A DNA stretch of 64,000 nt from Gymnogyps californianus (taxonomy: Eukaryota > Chordata > Aves > Accipitriformes > Cathartidae). Positions 1 to 13,682 of this stretch are shown one piece after another. Positions within the stretch are counted from its first letter, which is position 1, and the number at the start of each line of letters is the position of its first letter. Location: contig NC_059476.1 in assembly GCF_018139145.2 (NCBI RefSeq), forward strand, positions 3,285,501-3,349,500. Reading direction: 5' to 3'. Both the position numbers and the translations under genes were made by a program. Under the pieces are notes generated by a model that was not told the DNA's origin, ran no database searches, and saw only the letters and a program-made list of their open reading frames with translations.

Positions 1-3000
1 CAATAAAATGCAAAAAGTCTTTGCTACGGTACAGATATCATCACTTTATCCTCGGTGAGTTTATTGGCTAAAAAACATCCCTTCCAAGCAAGTGTGCACC
101 ACAGAGGACAGCTTCGTGGGCTCTCAGATGATCAGAACCTGCTGGCCAGGGCTGGTGGATCGTTCCCCAGGCTTCAACACCCAGCTCTCCTGGCAGCCTG
201 ATGCTTTCACGGGCCAACAGCAGCCGTGGGTGCAAACAGATGCTGAACCGAGCTCTGCCTTTCCAAACTGGGAAGGAAGATGGCTTTCCTCATACCCCCT
301 CCGCGGAAGATGTCTGCAGGCCATTAACAACACAAGAGTGGAGTCTCTTGAAAGATGTCATCTTAGTTCTTATTTTGACTTGATCTTACATGGGAATTCA
401 GCTAGTTTTTGCAGTGGTAAAAATGAATAAAGCAGAAGATGTTTCTTCCTATTGCACTGCTTTTTAAAGAAGTATTCAGTCTGGAAAGAGAAATAATTAA
501 AAGAAGAGAAGCTACTCATGGGAAGCGTGGGAAAGGACATCGCAGGTAAATTTTCCTGCAAGGCGCGAAAAGTTCTGACTGAATTTGGCCAAAAGTTTTC
601 AAATACTTGACAGTGTCTCACGGTTTGCAGCACGGGAACCTCCCTCATTTTCTGCTGACAGCACTGTCCTCTGTAACTTACCCATTTCCATGGATACCTA
701 GATGTGAATACAGATTAAGGCTACTTTAGGTAATTATGGATAAATCAATAGAATCGATTCCCTGCATTTTAAGTTCTTTGGCATTTTCATCAATCTTGCA
801 ATCAATTGTTAAGACAATTGCAGCTGGCTAAACAAATGTCATAATGTTGCTTGAAAAATAATCTCAATTTTTCCTGTGGGCATTTAATTACTTTATCAAA
901 GTCCACCACAGAATACTAATGAGGAAAAAGAAAGTAATCTGCAGACAAAGAAGGTGTCCAAAGGTTAGTTTAACACCTCTTCAGTGCTGCTGGGGTCACA
1001 AACCAGCTGTGCTTAGCAACTCAGTTTGCTGGAGAGGTCTCTTCTCTTTGTCCATCACCCAAAACGTAAAGTTCATCTTGATGCCTGATGGCAGGAAGTT
1101 TCCATGGGAGCTGAAAAGAATTTGGCTTTTAGTCCTATGCCTTACTACTACTTTTATTGTCTAACTACCAAAAATCACAAACACAGCAACACTGTCCAGA
1201 AGAGCTGAACCTTCACAAAATTGGGATCCACCTCCCCAACAAACACACACAAGAAGCGATACCCTAGGAAGAGGTTAAAATGCGATTTCTTGTCATAGAT
1301 GAGAACGATAAACCGCAGCAGCTGCTCTGCTTTGCTGTTCCGCAGATGCTTATGCGGCTGACAGCTTTGTGAAGGGATCGCTAATGCTGGTAAAGTAAAA
1401 AAAACCTTACTGGAGCTTTAGGTAAGCCTGCATTTGATCCAAAGTGTGGCTCTTGGATATTAAAGTGACACAAAACGTTTTAAGAAGGCAGTGGGGTATG
1501 TGAGGGAAATAGCGAAGCGAGACGAGAACAGCGCTCGTCTCCTGTACAGACTATTGCTCGCCTAAACCCAGCTATTAACCTTTGGACAAGATCAGTGGTT
1601 TGCTATTCTTTTAATTTCTCTTTCAGGCTCCTGTCTGATACTGTTTGTAGCAACGAGACAGGACTGGAATAAATGCTTCAATACGATGCTTCAATACCTG
1701 CCAGTAACAGAAATCCTCCCAGCACAACGCCCATCAGGAGCTCGTCCCTTGGGCCATTATTAGCAGGGTTTTTGGCTCCTGTGGAGAGAGTTGATGTATC
1801 CTGCATACAAGGGATCGCACATGGAAACACTCACAGATGATACAGCACAAAAATGAGGCTTGCAGGGCAGATAATAACACTGTAACATTTATAATGGTTT
1901 TTTTTTTTTTCTGTTCTAGTATGGCTCTTATTTTGGGGAAGCCCAGAAACACTGATTACCTCTGATTGCCTTCAGCACTCATTTCATCCTTACTAGGCAT
2001 GTGTTTTCTCCAATTTAGAAGGGCTAAGTAACGCTGCAGATAAAAACGAACTGTCTCATAAGAAACCGCAATGGAACTGAACAATCAAACCCATTTTGGT
2101 TCGCTCTTTTAACAAGCCTAGCACACGCCAGCAGAACTGCAGGGCAGCAGAGGGACATTTCCGACACCGCAAACAGATCAATTTGCAGCCTTTAAGCAGG
2201 TATCTCCTGCATCAAAACAAGGTGCTTTTGTGCAAGGTGGCTGCAGCCTGCAGTCTTTGGATGTGTTCAAGGCTAGGGAGGATCCGGCGCTCACTCTGAC
2301 ATGCCAGTCCTCCCTGGAATTTTACAGCTGGTAATTAGTTTCTGCCTGGTAAAGTCAAAGCCTCAGAGGCAAAAGCAATCGGGTGGCAAAAAAACGGCCA
2401 AGTGTGCCAATGGGACAAAGTTTTTGCTAAAAAATTTTTGTATTAAATACGTTGTGAAATATAATTGCGGATATATATGTCACTGATATGAACACGCCAT
2501 TGTTGATGAGTACAGCCAAATGTGTCTTTCATTTTGTTAAGAAGCTTAACCCATTTTTCCAGACATTTAGACCAGAATACATTAAGCTCCATTCTCTGAC
2601 TGTCAAACACATGTAACACGCAGAAAGCAGGATCTGCTCCACCTCCGGAGGACGTAGGCACGCAGCCGATACAATCCACACCCTGCCCCAGCATCCCCAC
2701 GGATGAAGAAGATTAAAGCTTGGAAGCATCACTAAAGCACACCCGTTCTCTAGGGAAGGCTGAGCATCTCTGTAGAGTTATACGACAAATATTGGCTTCA
2801 GAAGCCTTGCAACTGGATCCTCCAGAATGAAATCTGGTTCTCTGCAATTTCTTTTATGCAATACTTTAATTTCACTCTCTCTGCTAATCCTGAGGAAGCT
2901 CTTTAAGCTACTAAAATATGCTACACGGATAAAGCAGTTTTAAAACTACAGGAAGCTATCTGGCTTTTGAAACACAAATAGGAGCTTGGAAACCCTTTTC

Positions 3001-4048
3001 TTAGTGCGCTGCAAGACTAAAATTTTATTTCTGACAGCTGAGTTTGTAAGACAGCGTAATAACCTAAAGGTACGGCTGCCATACGTTGAATCCTCACCTT
3101 TGCTAAGGCAGAGCCATATAAAAGTTTGCTTTAATGTGGACACAGCAATAAGCGCATCCCCCATACTAAGGCAGGTCTATTTACTTTGTCCAAAAAGCAG
3201 CACTTTGAATTTGGAAATTACGCTAATTTGGAAAAGTTCCTGACTCCAGCAGCATCGCTGGACACCAGCAAATTGGAGCATCATAAATCCCACAGTGCAG
3301 ATGGTGCGACGCATGGCGCGGCAGCGCCAGCGCAGTTAATTCAGACACAGGGCTGTGCTGCGGATGTATTTCTGAGCCTCGCACGGACAAGACAGACAGC
3401 CAGTCACTTCACAAAAATCAATGCCACTGGACTGATTTTCCTGGACCGGGTCAAAGTATAGTTGGGCAAAAGGCCCGCATAACATTTATGCACCATTTAT
3501 GCTCCTTTTACATTCTCCTCTGGCCTGAATTACACATTTTGGCTATCTCTAGACAGATAATTTATACTGCCAATGGCACTGAAAGCCAGCAGCTTCTCTA
3601 TGAGTAGACTGTAATTATTTTATGGGCTCGTATGGGCAATAGAAACTAAATGGGGAAAAATCCAGACTGGCCCCAACGCTAGGAGGTTTTCCCGCCCAGA
3701 AAAAAACAACCAAACAAAGTGTTCACGTTGGGTTTTTTTTTAACCAATGGTTGCATATATAGTAACATCTAAAGTTCTCCTGATCTTATACAGCATAACA
3801 CTATGTATGAAAGAGCATATTACTTTGCTATTGAAATGTTACCAGACTGGAAAGAGCTGACTTTCCTCCTGACTGAGCCTCGGCTGAGCTTTCGGGGCCG
3901 ATGACCAGCACCCTGCGGCTCCGAACCCCGACGCAGCCACCGCTGCCTGCAGCCACGATCCAGGCGGGGAGGCCACGAGCTGCGCCCCTTCCCTGCAGCT
4001 CGTCACAAGGGTGCGTGTGTTCATGCGACAGGGTCTTTTTTATTCATG

Positions 4049-4093
4049 GTAAACCATAAAAGCCTTCAAGGATTTTATGGCTTTTAAGTTTAC
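4049..4093. repeat. Inverted repeat, imperfect 15/16-bp arms
   Basis: GTAAACCATAAAAGCC (4049-4064) pairs with GGCTTTTAAGTTTAC (4079-4093) apart from a CAT/TT mismatch, leaving a 14-nt loop. An alternative inner pairing is CCATAAAA with TTTTATGG. It could fold in RNA, but there is no further evidence for a functional hairpin. Confidence 0.75.
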
Positions 4094-7000
4094 TCGTTCC
4101 TGTAGGAATACAAGTTTCTAATTCAGAAAGTTTTCAACTACTCAGAGCATCAAGGTTTTTTTTTTTCCCCCATTATGTTACTGTTATCGTATTTTCCAAA
4201 ATTTTCATATAAAATTCTGTTTTTAATAAAACAATGAATTTGGAAGGTAGAGTCTGACAATGGAATTTTTAAGGGAAACCATTAATGCAATCACTGGAAG
4301 GAAAAAGTTGAGCAGAAGCTGACCATAGCTGGAAGGTATGAAGGCAGCATATCCAAGTCTTAACATATACGAATGAGTGGTTTGTTTGCCTGATGTAGAG
4401 GCCCAAATACCAAGGAGCAAAAACATTTTATTTATAGCGCTGAAAAATGCAAACATGAATAACATCTCTCTTTAGTGACCTCTCATCTAAAAAGTTTCTA
4501 GAGGAAGACAAATCTTTTAAGCCTCATCGTGCCAGGACGTCTGTATTACAGATTCACACTAAGCCAATACACAATTTGCTTCATCCTTCGATTGCACTGA
4601 GGTTTAAGCAATAACGTATGCGTCAGGTTGTACAGCACTGACTTGAGGCCCGTGACACGGTCACTGAACATTCAAGACTTGAAGCAATTATAGCTACCGA
4701 GTGTAGGATGGGCCGAGACTATCAAGACACAGGCAGATCCTGCGAGGACGAAGGCTTGTTTGGAAGCAGCTGGATTTTCCTGACTCCCAGTAATGAAGCT
4801 GCTGCTACAACATCGTGTAAGCGCCAGCACCAATAAGCTAGGAACGATCTGAGCGGGATGCAGGGACTAACAATAGGAGCCTTTTGATGGAGAGAGGGAT
4901 GCTGGCATTGCAGTGTTTCATGAAGGGCAGGGAAAACGCTGCTTTCAGAATGGATATTGATGCTCACACAGATAAGACTTGCCAGCGTTTTCAAGTCCAT
5001 CTGCAGCAGACATTATGGAAAGTCTGGCAACAGCAAGAAGCTATATAGGCCAACACTGAACAACCAGAGGATTTGTCAAAGGTTTATATAAGGTAAAAAG
5101 TACAGTTGTCTGGACTTTTTCCATATACTAGCAGACAAATAAAAAGCAGAATGGCATGCACAGGTTGTTCAGATTTTACGTAATTTCAGCTTTAACGTCA
5201 GCAATACCCGAACTGTGATCGCTGAAAACATATCCAAAAGATATGAAAGTCGCTGCAAGCGGCATACAAAACCACGATATAATTTATAGTGGTTTCAATC
5301 AAAAGCTTTAGCATTACAGAATCAACACAAAAGCCTGCAAAAAGGGTTTGGTTTTGATCACACTGATAGGCCAAAGAGATTTGAGAATCACTGCTGATGA
5401 ATTACGGGATGTTAAAACTGAATGTGTGTGCTATTTTAGCTTTCCTCAGTTCTTCCAGGATTTCAGTAGAAAACAGTATTTTAAAAGAAAACATGTAACT
5501 AGTGTTTTATAAATTATAGCAAAAATAAATTCAATTTTTTTTTCTAAAAATGCCAACTGAGATAAAGATTTTTTCCCCATATTATAAGAGTCTTTTCCTT
5601 TTTCTCTAGCTTTATTGGAAAGCATAGCTTCCCCCCTTGCTATTTAGGTTTGGTAATTTAAATTTTACTGGGGGAAGTAGTGAAAGGGTTATTATCATCT
5701 TTTTTTTAGCTATATCTACCTTAATATTTAAACTGCTACACTGCAATTGCGGAACTCTCACTTTATGCATACTTAAAAGTTAGACACTTCCTATACCCCA
5801 CACATAGTACGTAAAGGTGCAAATGAGCCTCGCAGACTGGGATTTAGTTCAATACGTAAGAGACCATTAGATGATACCACTGAAATGCTGTTCCTATAAT
5901 GGCGAATATATTCATTTATGTTACATTTACTCAAATTTGTAATTCATGACAAAATTATAATATTTTTACTCCCATGGCATCATCAAATGTTTAAGAACCA
6001 AATGCCACTAAAAAGAGAGAAATGCAGACTTCTGCAGGGACCTCCTGTGATTCTAAGTTTTCAAGCATTGGCATTTTCATCAGAAATTACCTAATTTGCT
6101 TCAGTAAAGTTGCTCGCTCACAACTGGGGCCAGAAACGCTGTTCAGAGCCTCTCACCTCTCATGGAATGAGCAAACATAACTAATCCGCTGTTAGTCAAC
6201 AAGCTGTGCTACAAGGCCTCGTTACACAGTCTCATTAAAAATACTTCCATTAAAAACACCATGTTACAGCCTAGATACAAATAAGTGTTATTTTCTCTGT
6301 GCCACAGTAGGATAATTTAATTGTACAGAAACACAAAGACAGAAGAAAAAACAAGTCGTGGTCCAAATTAACTCTACAAGTATTACTTCTGCGAGAGACT
6401 ATCTTAATTGCAATTATGCATTCAGAGACCAACACAACACTTTGTTCTTAATTTGTATCTAGTATAATGAATGGGTTTTAAATTAGTCAAAAAAGTAAAT
6501 ATTAGTCTGTGACAAATCATAATTACTGGATGATCATAGCTGTATAAATTAACTTCTGCTAAGAAGTTTTCAGTTATGGTAAACACAGATTTTTTTTTTT
6601 GAAGTTGCTTCGTACAGCACGGTAAGTTGGGGTGTCACTTTGTTTCTCTCAAAATTACTTAAAAACACATTTACAGGGACAGGTCCAGACAAAACCAGCT
6701 CTGGAAATCATAAGAACATTTTAGCATGTTGCTTTGCCTAAATTAATGTGAACCGCAATGGGAACAGCACTGTGCCAACTATACACAGTTTCTGACTTAC
6801 TACACCTGCCCACATTACTGTATTTGGTGTGATAAGGATGGAGGGCAGTGCAAATCAATAGGGATGGGTGACTCCAGAAATCCAAAAATCTCACTGGTAA
6901 TTTCACTGGCCATCCTGCCCTGAAGATGCAGGGAAGGGTAACTCATCATCCAAGGGCAGATTAATGAGCATAGACAGACAATAAATAAAGACGTTGAGCA

Positions 7001-10000
7001 AAATCAGGAAAAAGTTCATATGTGAAGACATAACGGTTACTTGGAGAAAACACATCTCTTTTTATATAAATAAGCAAAGACTGAACAGAATGGAGACCCT
7101 GGCTTTGTAAAACAGCTGGAGAAACCAACAATCCCCACGATAACCTCAAGACATTGCAGGTCCCACAGCACGAGCTCCGACACAGGGCTTCAGCACTGCG
7201 TGGAGCCAGGGAAACACGTAGCAAAGATCAATACAGGGGGAGGCCCCAGCAAGCAAGGCAAGACGACTGGCTGATCTGGAACTAACAGCGTGTTGAATTT
7301 CTTTGAATTACCAAACCTTCTGTACCCCTCCCATTTTGTACATCAGAAGATCCTACTGAGAAGCAAACGACTTTCCATCTTAAAAGACCTGCCCTGTACG
7401 TCGTGCAAGTCCAAGTTTTGACTTTCCTACTCAATAAAGGCAATCTGCCCTCAGGTGAAACCTGCAAATCACAAAACCAAGAAGAAAATGCTGGTATGAA
7501 GATGTACAAACAAAAGACAAGGTATTAGTATTTTATCTTCTGTTTGGTGTTAGAGAATAAATAAAAATTCATTCATTCATCTGGAACTGCAAAGGTAATC
7601 TTCGCTGCTGCCTCTGACAGTAACAGAAACCTCATTTTCTCATTCTTTAATAAGTCTCCTCACCCAAAAGAGTATGATCGATCAGGGTGAGAAGCAAACC
7701 TGTGCTTCCCTACCTCCTCACCGGCGGAATTCAGTATTTTCTCCTTTTATGTAAAGAGTAGTCAATAGGCACGTCACTGCCCATGTACTGAGACATGATT
7801 ATTCGACTTGGCGCAGGAGCGCAGGGACACAGTTGTGTGAAACTCCTCACTGAAGGGGAATACGGTCAAAAACCTGGGGGACCTGGGCTGAGAAGTTTGT
7901 GGGTGCTGGCAGGCCAGTGCAAGGACTCTGCGATGGCCCCTTTGTTTCTATGGGACTCCCAGGGAAGGTCCCACAGCCAGTTTGGCTCAGCAGATTTGAA
8001 AGCCAGGCGACTGTTCAGTACTCTATACCTGGCTACTCGGATGGGACAACAAAGAATAACGTCTTCTCAACGGCATTCAGGGTGTCCTTTCTGAAGGCAA
8101 ACACGGGGTGAAAGCCCTGCACATCGCTGGTGGTTTGCAACTGTATTTTTTGACTTGAGGGACAGCTCTTGCATTGCATTTGAAGGAATCTTTATCTAAA
8201 CTAAAAATAACAGCAATAAAAGGCAAAGCTGAAAGAAAAGTGGGGTGAGAAGAGGAAAAGATCATCTCTCCCCCACACTGCTCCTCCCAGCCTCTGCAGC
8301 TAAAGCTGCTCGCTCCAAACAATCTGGTCTACTGCTACCAAAGTGTGTTGTTATCAACCCATATTTCTAAGCATAGTTTTAAAAACAGTAAGGAAATGGA
8401 GATCAAGACCACCGTTCTTACTAACTGAAGTAAATTCAGCAGGATATAATTTGTAAAAACTATGAAGTGCCTCTTCTGGTTTTGTGTTTAGCTAGTGTGT
8501 GGCAGGCAACCGCCCATACTGTTCCTAATGAATATGGTCAACTCCAGGTTTAGAACAACAGATTTAAACTCAGAAAAAATGTGAAACTGTAGGTAAACGT
8601 CTACAATGGCTCCTCACGAGCTCTCCTGGGGAAGAAGTGCTATGGGAAGAAATAAAACCCTACACTTAAGCCCCCTCCCCAGAGGATGTGATACCCCAAA
8701 CAACGCGGCAGCTTGAGAGCTGGCCTTCTACCTGCCAGCTCCCCCCTGTACCGCTGCATGCACCAAAGAAGACAGGTAAGGAGGACATGTTATGGCACAG
8801 TACCTGTTTTTTAAAAAAATCTAGATTATAAATGTGTGAAGTAATCACATCAGAGCTCCACCTGTCTCGAATAGACAATTTTACATCGTTCTTGTATTCC
8901 TGTGTGCATGCACAGTATGCCTCTCTGCAAGCAACCATATCAAACCTGGCAAACCAGCTTTCCGGCCACAGAGATTAACTTGGATAAAAGAACTGAAGAA
9001 GCCTGACTGTATAACATTTATTTCAAATTAATTTTCTGCCATCCAGCTACAGCAGATCATTTTTCCCTCTGAATGGGATCTAATAAGACCTAATAGGTGA
9101 TAAATCAGTTTCCTGGTTTAGGGCATTAAGAAACTGCAGTGATATGTTCTGCTAGACCAGTAAGGTCTACAGCACTCTGTTCCACAACAAGCGGGGCATT
9201 AAATAGTCTTAAATCATCAGGCTGTCCCTTTCTCAGCTATATGACCACTCCTGCGGCTTTGAAATTTCAGAATGAGAAATCATTCTTTATGGCAAACTCT
9301 GTAGCTGCAAGCAAAGCAATTTAAAAAACACTTTAGGAGAGCAGTTCCTACATACTGCTTCTGTTACAAATTACTTTGCTTCAGCATTTACAAAATATGC
9401 AGTTTAAATAATACAAATGGGTTATCAAATTATCATGATGTAAACAGATAGAAAAGTTGTTTCCTATCAACAAATCCATTATAAACTAACAACAAAATAG
9501 GATTATTTACTCAGCATCTATTCATTCCTGCTAATTTGGCACCGTATCATTAGAACTGAAGCTTTACATGCAACACACTCCAATCCTCGGGATAATTCGA
9601 TAATGCAATACACGTTGCCTGATCCATCTTTTTATACGAGAAAGGTGAAATAAACATATGTGCTAACATCGCAATCATTATTCAGCTCTCATACGTCAAA
9701 GTGTATCTATCTCAATTATGAGTAGTAACAGTTTTGCAGAAAGTTTTGATGAGGCTGACGTTTATTATCCTTGGGTCTATAACCCATACTCCAAAGGCTT
9801 TATGTTGTAAGTTTAAAGCTGAACAAGGCTGTAAAGAAGGTGTCTTCTTGCAGATTCAGCTATGCAAACAGAAGAGGCTCCCATCCTTCACCTTCTCGCC
9901 ATCCCTGCTGCTGGAGCTTACTGCCCTTGCAGCTCGTACAGCAAAGCGGTTCACGAGAGCACTCTCGCATCCACGTCAGTCAAAGTCAACTGGGTTAACT

Positions 10001-12174
10001 CAGTTTATTTAAGCCATACAAACCCATCCTAGCTCTTTTTGCCTGAATCCAGCGGGGGAATGGTTACACAAGGTGGTGTTTTGCAGCAATATTCTGGAAG
10101 CGACAACCTCCAGCAGAAAGATGGGAATCAGGAAGGACCATCTAGGTTAAATTCCACAAAAGTACATACCGCTACAGGTTGTTTGGGATGAATGTTTGTC
10201 TACAGCTATGTTGACCTTAAAAACTAAGTACTACATTGACCCTCCTTATTTTTGTATAGAATTTTGAATAATTTTTCCAGTTACACACCCAAGACGTGAA
10301 CTGTGCCATCTGAACTAGAGTTATGGGTTAATATTCATATGGAAAATGTACTAGTTATTGAAATGGAGCAGAACATTTCATGTGAAAATAATATATAAGT
10401 TCTGTTCTTCACTGCTGGTTGTTCACTGCATGAGCACAGACAAATTACTTAATTCCTCTATGAATCAACTTGAACATCTGTAAGGTCAACATAACGCAGA
10501 TGATCTTCCCCAGATGCTCTGAGATTCTTATAAAAATAATTCAAATTAATATTATTGTTGCTACATAAACCCATCACTATAAATCTTACTTTATGGCTAA
10601 CAAAGCGTCTTTCACAATGGCACCCCTTTAGCAAACAGGAGCCGAACAAGTTCATAAAGTTTACTTTACCCACAATGTCCAATTGTTTGGGTAACGAATC
10701 CAAAATACGATTTCTCAGATTAAAATGTAAGAACACCAGTACATGTTTATATTTGCACATGAGATTAAATTGGGCCTGTTTGCCAATGATATTTGTGTTG
10801 CAGTTATCTCAAAACATGTTTTAAGTTAATTGTATTGAAGCCAAAAGAACCTTTAAATTGTATTCTAGCCAAAAGTACCTTTAAATCAAATACTCAGTTA
10901 AATATGTGGATTGTGAACGGAAGATCGAAAGTATATGTACCTTATAATATCACATAAAAAATAATAAATGCTTTACTATGATAAACTAGATAAGATAATA
11001 AAATGCTACTGAAAAAAGGTCATTAGCACATTTTAGACTAATATTTATAGAAAATGGAAAACAAAATACTGTATTCCCGACAAATACATCATTGATTTTC
11101 TCGAACCTTAGACTGGCACAAGATTTAGATAAACAGGGTTTGATTTTACACCACAGCTAACTCACAGCCCTCTGCACATGGCTTGGGAATCAGTTCAAAG
11201 ACTAAAGGAAAGGAAAATTTTAAGGTAAGTTAAAATAATCAAAATTACATCCTTACTAATATCAGCAAATATTGTACTGGTGTTTATTTTCACACCATTT
11301 GCTAAGACTACACAATGCAGCAAAACCCAGTATGATGATATAATAACTTGAAAGAGATGCTTTGGTACGTTACCACATTCCCCGCTGCTCTCCTGCCTGC
11401 TCAAGGATGGGAAGTGATTATAAACTTGTTAAGGAAACATCTCCAATTCTCCTGGGTGAATCCTCAAAGCAGGCTACAAACCAGCACCCCTTCTCCAATG
11501 CATGCCATGGCGCATCCCCTTGCAACAGCACCTGGGCCCAAAGGCCATCATCTGTACAATTTATGCAAGTTATTTTGAAGCCTGTGTCTATTAGAGCCTT
11601 CAGCACTTTCAGAAATGAGCTGCATTGCATTTAAAACGTAGGCTGCTTTCTTGACGTAGCCATAACTTTACTGCTGGCATTCCCCTTACGCCTTGATCAT
11701 AAATTCCCTATGTTGCTGTCTCAAAATACCTGAATTTTGACATTAAATCTGTCATTTTCTTGTATTTGCTATAATTCAGGCTCCAAAATGGACTGAGGGA
11801 CTCCAAAGTATGGGCTAAAATTCAAAACCTTCACAAATCTTATGTCCTTCTTAACCCATTGAATTTGCATGGCAGAATACGTTTCCTTTAGAACTTTCCC
11901 TGCATTCCTATCAGCTTCCTTGCCCATCCTCGAGCAAGGCCCCTGAAAATGGGCTCAGTTACCTACATACGTATATCTTTGCAGAGCTAAGCAGGTTTTG
12001 CTAGTTGGTTGCTTGTTTTTTTTTAAACTTCTTCACTGGAACTTAGCGCTACTTTTTAAATCTCTTACTTTCACATCAATATAACCCACCGAAATTTAGT
12101 TAAAAAAAAAAATATTTACACTGAGTTACTGACGTAAAAGAGAAAAAAATAGAAATTATTCTCTTGCACCACCT

Positions 12175-12252
12175 TAGAATCACAGAATGGTTTGGGTTGG
12201 AAGGGACCTTCAAGATCATCTCGTTCCAACCCCCCGCCATGGGCAGGGACAC
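12175..12252 (-). mobile_element. CR1 LINE fragment, 3'-terminal part (left of the LTR insertion)
   Basis: The start, AGAATCACAGAATGGTTTGG, is the reverse complement of the typical CR1 3' end with its octamer-like tail, so the element lies on the minus strand. It continues with GTTGGAAGGGACCTTCAAG and CCGCCATGGGCAGGGACAC. The match breaks at 12252 because a solo LTR is inserted; the element resumes at 12824. The ORF regions are absent, as expected for a 5'-truncated CR1. Confidence 0.93.
12248..12252. repeat. Target-site duplication, left copy
   Basis: GACAC lies directly before the TG of the LTR and is part of the CR1 host sequence. It is identical to 12824-12828. Confidence 0.9.
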
Positions 12253-12373
12253 TGTCGTGGTTTAACCCCAGCCAGCAACTCAGCACCACGCAGCCGCTTC
12301 CCCCTCCCCGCTCCTAGTGGGGTGAGGAGGAGGAGGGAAAAAAAGTAAAACTCGTTGGTTGAGATAAGAACAG

Positions 12374-12379
12374 TTTAAT
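12374..12379 (-). terminator. Poly(A) signal hexamer of the solo LTR
   Basis: ATTAAA on the minus strand (in GTTATTAAACTGTTC), the commonest variant of AATAAA. It lies downstream of the TATA box in LTR sense and is followed by T-rich sequence. It could end intronic DOCK1 transcripts early, but no direct evidence is available. Confidence 0.5.
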
Positions 12380-12400
12380 AACGAAAGTAAAATAAAATAC

Positions 12401-12422
12401 ACTACTACTACTACTACTACTA
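12401..12422. repeat. (ACT)n microsatellite inside the LTR
   Basis: About seven perfect ACT units (TAG/AGT on the other strand). Trinucleotide runs at this place are typical of this LTR family as I recall it, so the tract probably arrived with the element and may have changed in length since. Confidence 0.85.
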
Positions 12423-12552
12423 GTAATGAAAAGGAATATAACAAAAAAAGAAATAACACCCAAGAAAGACAAGTGATGCACAATGCAATTGCTCACCACC
12501 CGCCGACCGATGCCCCAGCAGCGATCCGCCCCTCCCGGCCAACTCCCCCCAG

Positions 12553-12560
12553 TTTATATA
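12553..12560 (-). promoter_or_regulatory. TATA box of the solo LTR
   Basis: TATATAAA on the minus strand, in the middle of the LTR and upstream of the poly(A) hexamer. This is the expected position for a retroviral promoter. Transcription from it would run in the DOCK1 direction. Whether it is active cannot be told from sequence. Confidence 0.65.
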
Positions 12561-12823
12561 CTGGGCATGACGTTCCATGGTATGGAATACCCCTTTGGCT
12601 AGTTCGGGTCAGCTGCCCTGGCTCTGCTCCCTCCCAGCTCCTTGCACACCCGCTTGCTGGCAGAGCATGGGAGACTGAAAAGTCCTTGGCTTAAGATAAG
12701 CGCTACTTAGCAACAACTAAACCATCAGCGTGTTATCAACATCATTCTCACACTAAATCCAAAACGCAGCACTGTACCAGCTACTAGGAAGAAAATTAAC
12801 TCTATCCCAGTCGAAACAGGACA

Positions 12824-12828
12824 GACAC
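12824..12828. repeat. Target-site duplication, right copy
   Basis: GACAC lies directly after the terminal CA of the LTR. Removing the LTR and one copy restores an uninterrupted CR1 reading (GGGCAGGGACACCTTCCACT), which proves the order of insertion. Confidence 0.9.
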
Positions 12829-12945
12829 CTTCCACTAGACCAGGCTGCTCAAAGCCCCATCCAGCCTGGCCTTGAACACTGCCAGGGAGGGGGCATCCAC
12901 ACCTTCTTCAGGCAACCTGTGCCAGTGCCTCACCACCCTTACTAT
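12824..12945 (-). mobile_element. CR1 LINE fragment (right of the LTR insertion)
   Basis: This continues the CR1 copy broken at 12252. It shows CCACTAGACCAGGCTGCTCA, CCTTGAACACTGCCAGGGAG and GGCAACCTGTGCCAGTGCCT in the expected order for a minus-strand CR1. Similarity stops at about 12945, giving about 195 bp of CR1 in total once the LTR is removed. Confidence 0.92.
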
Positions 12946-13682
12946 GTATTTGCTAAATTAGTTTAAAACAAGGTAAACATTATGCAAATATGTTTACAGC
13001 TTTTGAAAAAACAAAGCTAGAATTAATATAGGTCAACCAATTCGATTAGGCACCGTACTTTTATCTCACTGAACTCTGCAGAGATTTCCTTTCTGTTCAA
13101 TCATGTTCAAGGACACGCGAGGGTCAGTGCCAAAGAACCAGCATCCAAGAACTACTGCGGCAAGCCAGCCAGCAGAGCTCTCCCATCCCCTCGGACATGT
13201 TTTGCTGGGATGTCTATCAGAGAGCAAGAAAAAATATGGGTTTTTTTTCCTCTCTAATGATACGTGGAGTCACACATTGCGTACAAATTGCCTATGCTCT
13301 TTTGAAAACCTGGGCTCTAATTTCCTCTTTCTTTTTAATATATGAACTGTCTTGAATAAGATATAAATAACCAAAATACACATGCCAGGTATTTCTCCCT
13401 TGGATCGATGAGAATGAGTTGCACTTTTTGTGACTCCGCACACAGTTTCACCATGCTCTGCTCGGAGGCAGATCAGCAGCCGCTGCATTTTCCCCTACCA
13501 GACAGCACTCCTGGAGCCAGGTAATCATTCAGAGAAAGAAGGAAATGTTTAAGGGAACTGTTTTGTAAGTTGACAATGGTCAAAGCAATTGCTTACTGCA
13601 GTCAAGGAGAGCTGAAGGATACTACAGTATACCTGGAACCCAAGACCCACTTCTGTTAACTGAATTGCAAAATATACTAGCC

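Larger units (their letters stand above)
12253..12823 (-). mobile_element. Solo LTR of an avian endogenous retrovirus (ERVL-like), 571 bp
   Basis: The block begins TGTCGTGGTTTAACCCCAGC and ends AACAGGACA, giving TG...CA ends, and is flanked by the exact 5-bp duplication GACAC. I recognise the sequence as an LTR common in neoavian genomes. Read on the minus strand it has a U3-like part, a TATATAAA box (12553-12560) and then an ATTAAA hexamer (12374-12379), so the retroviral sense strand is minus, the same direction as DOCK1. There is no internal gag, pol or env sequence and no second LTR, so it is a recombination-derived solo LTR. The 5-bp duplication fits class III (ERVL) or some class I elements, so the class label is inference. 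It carries no protein-coding sequence. Confidence 0.92.

Noticed and set aside
12280..12483. Minus-strand ORF with runs of Val or Ser
   Set aside because: The homopolymeric residues come from the (ACT)n tract inside the solo LTR; it is not a retroviral gene.
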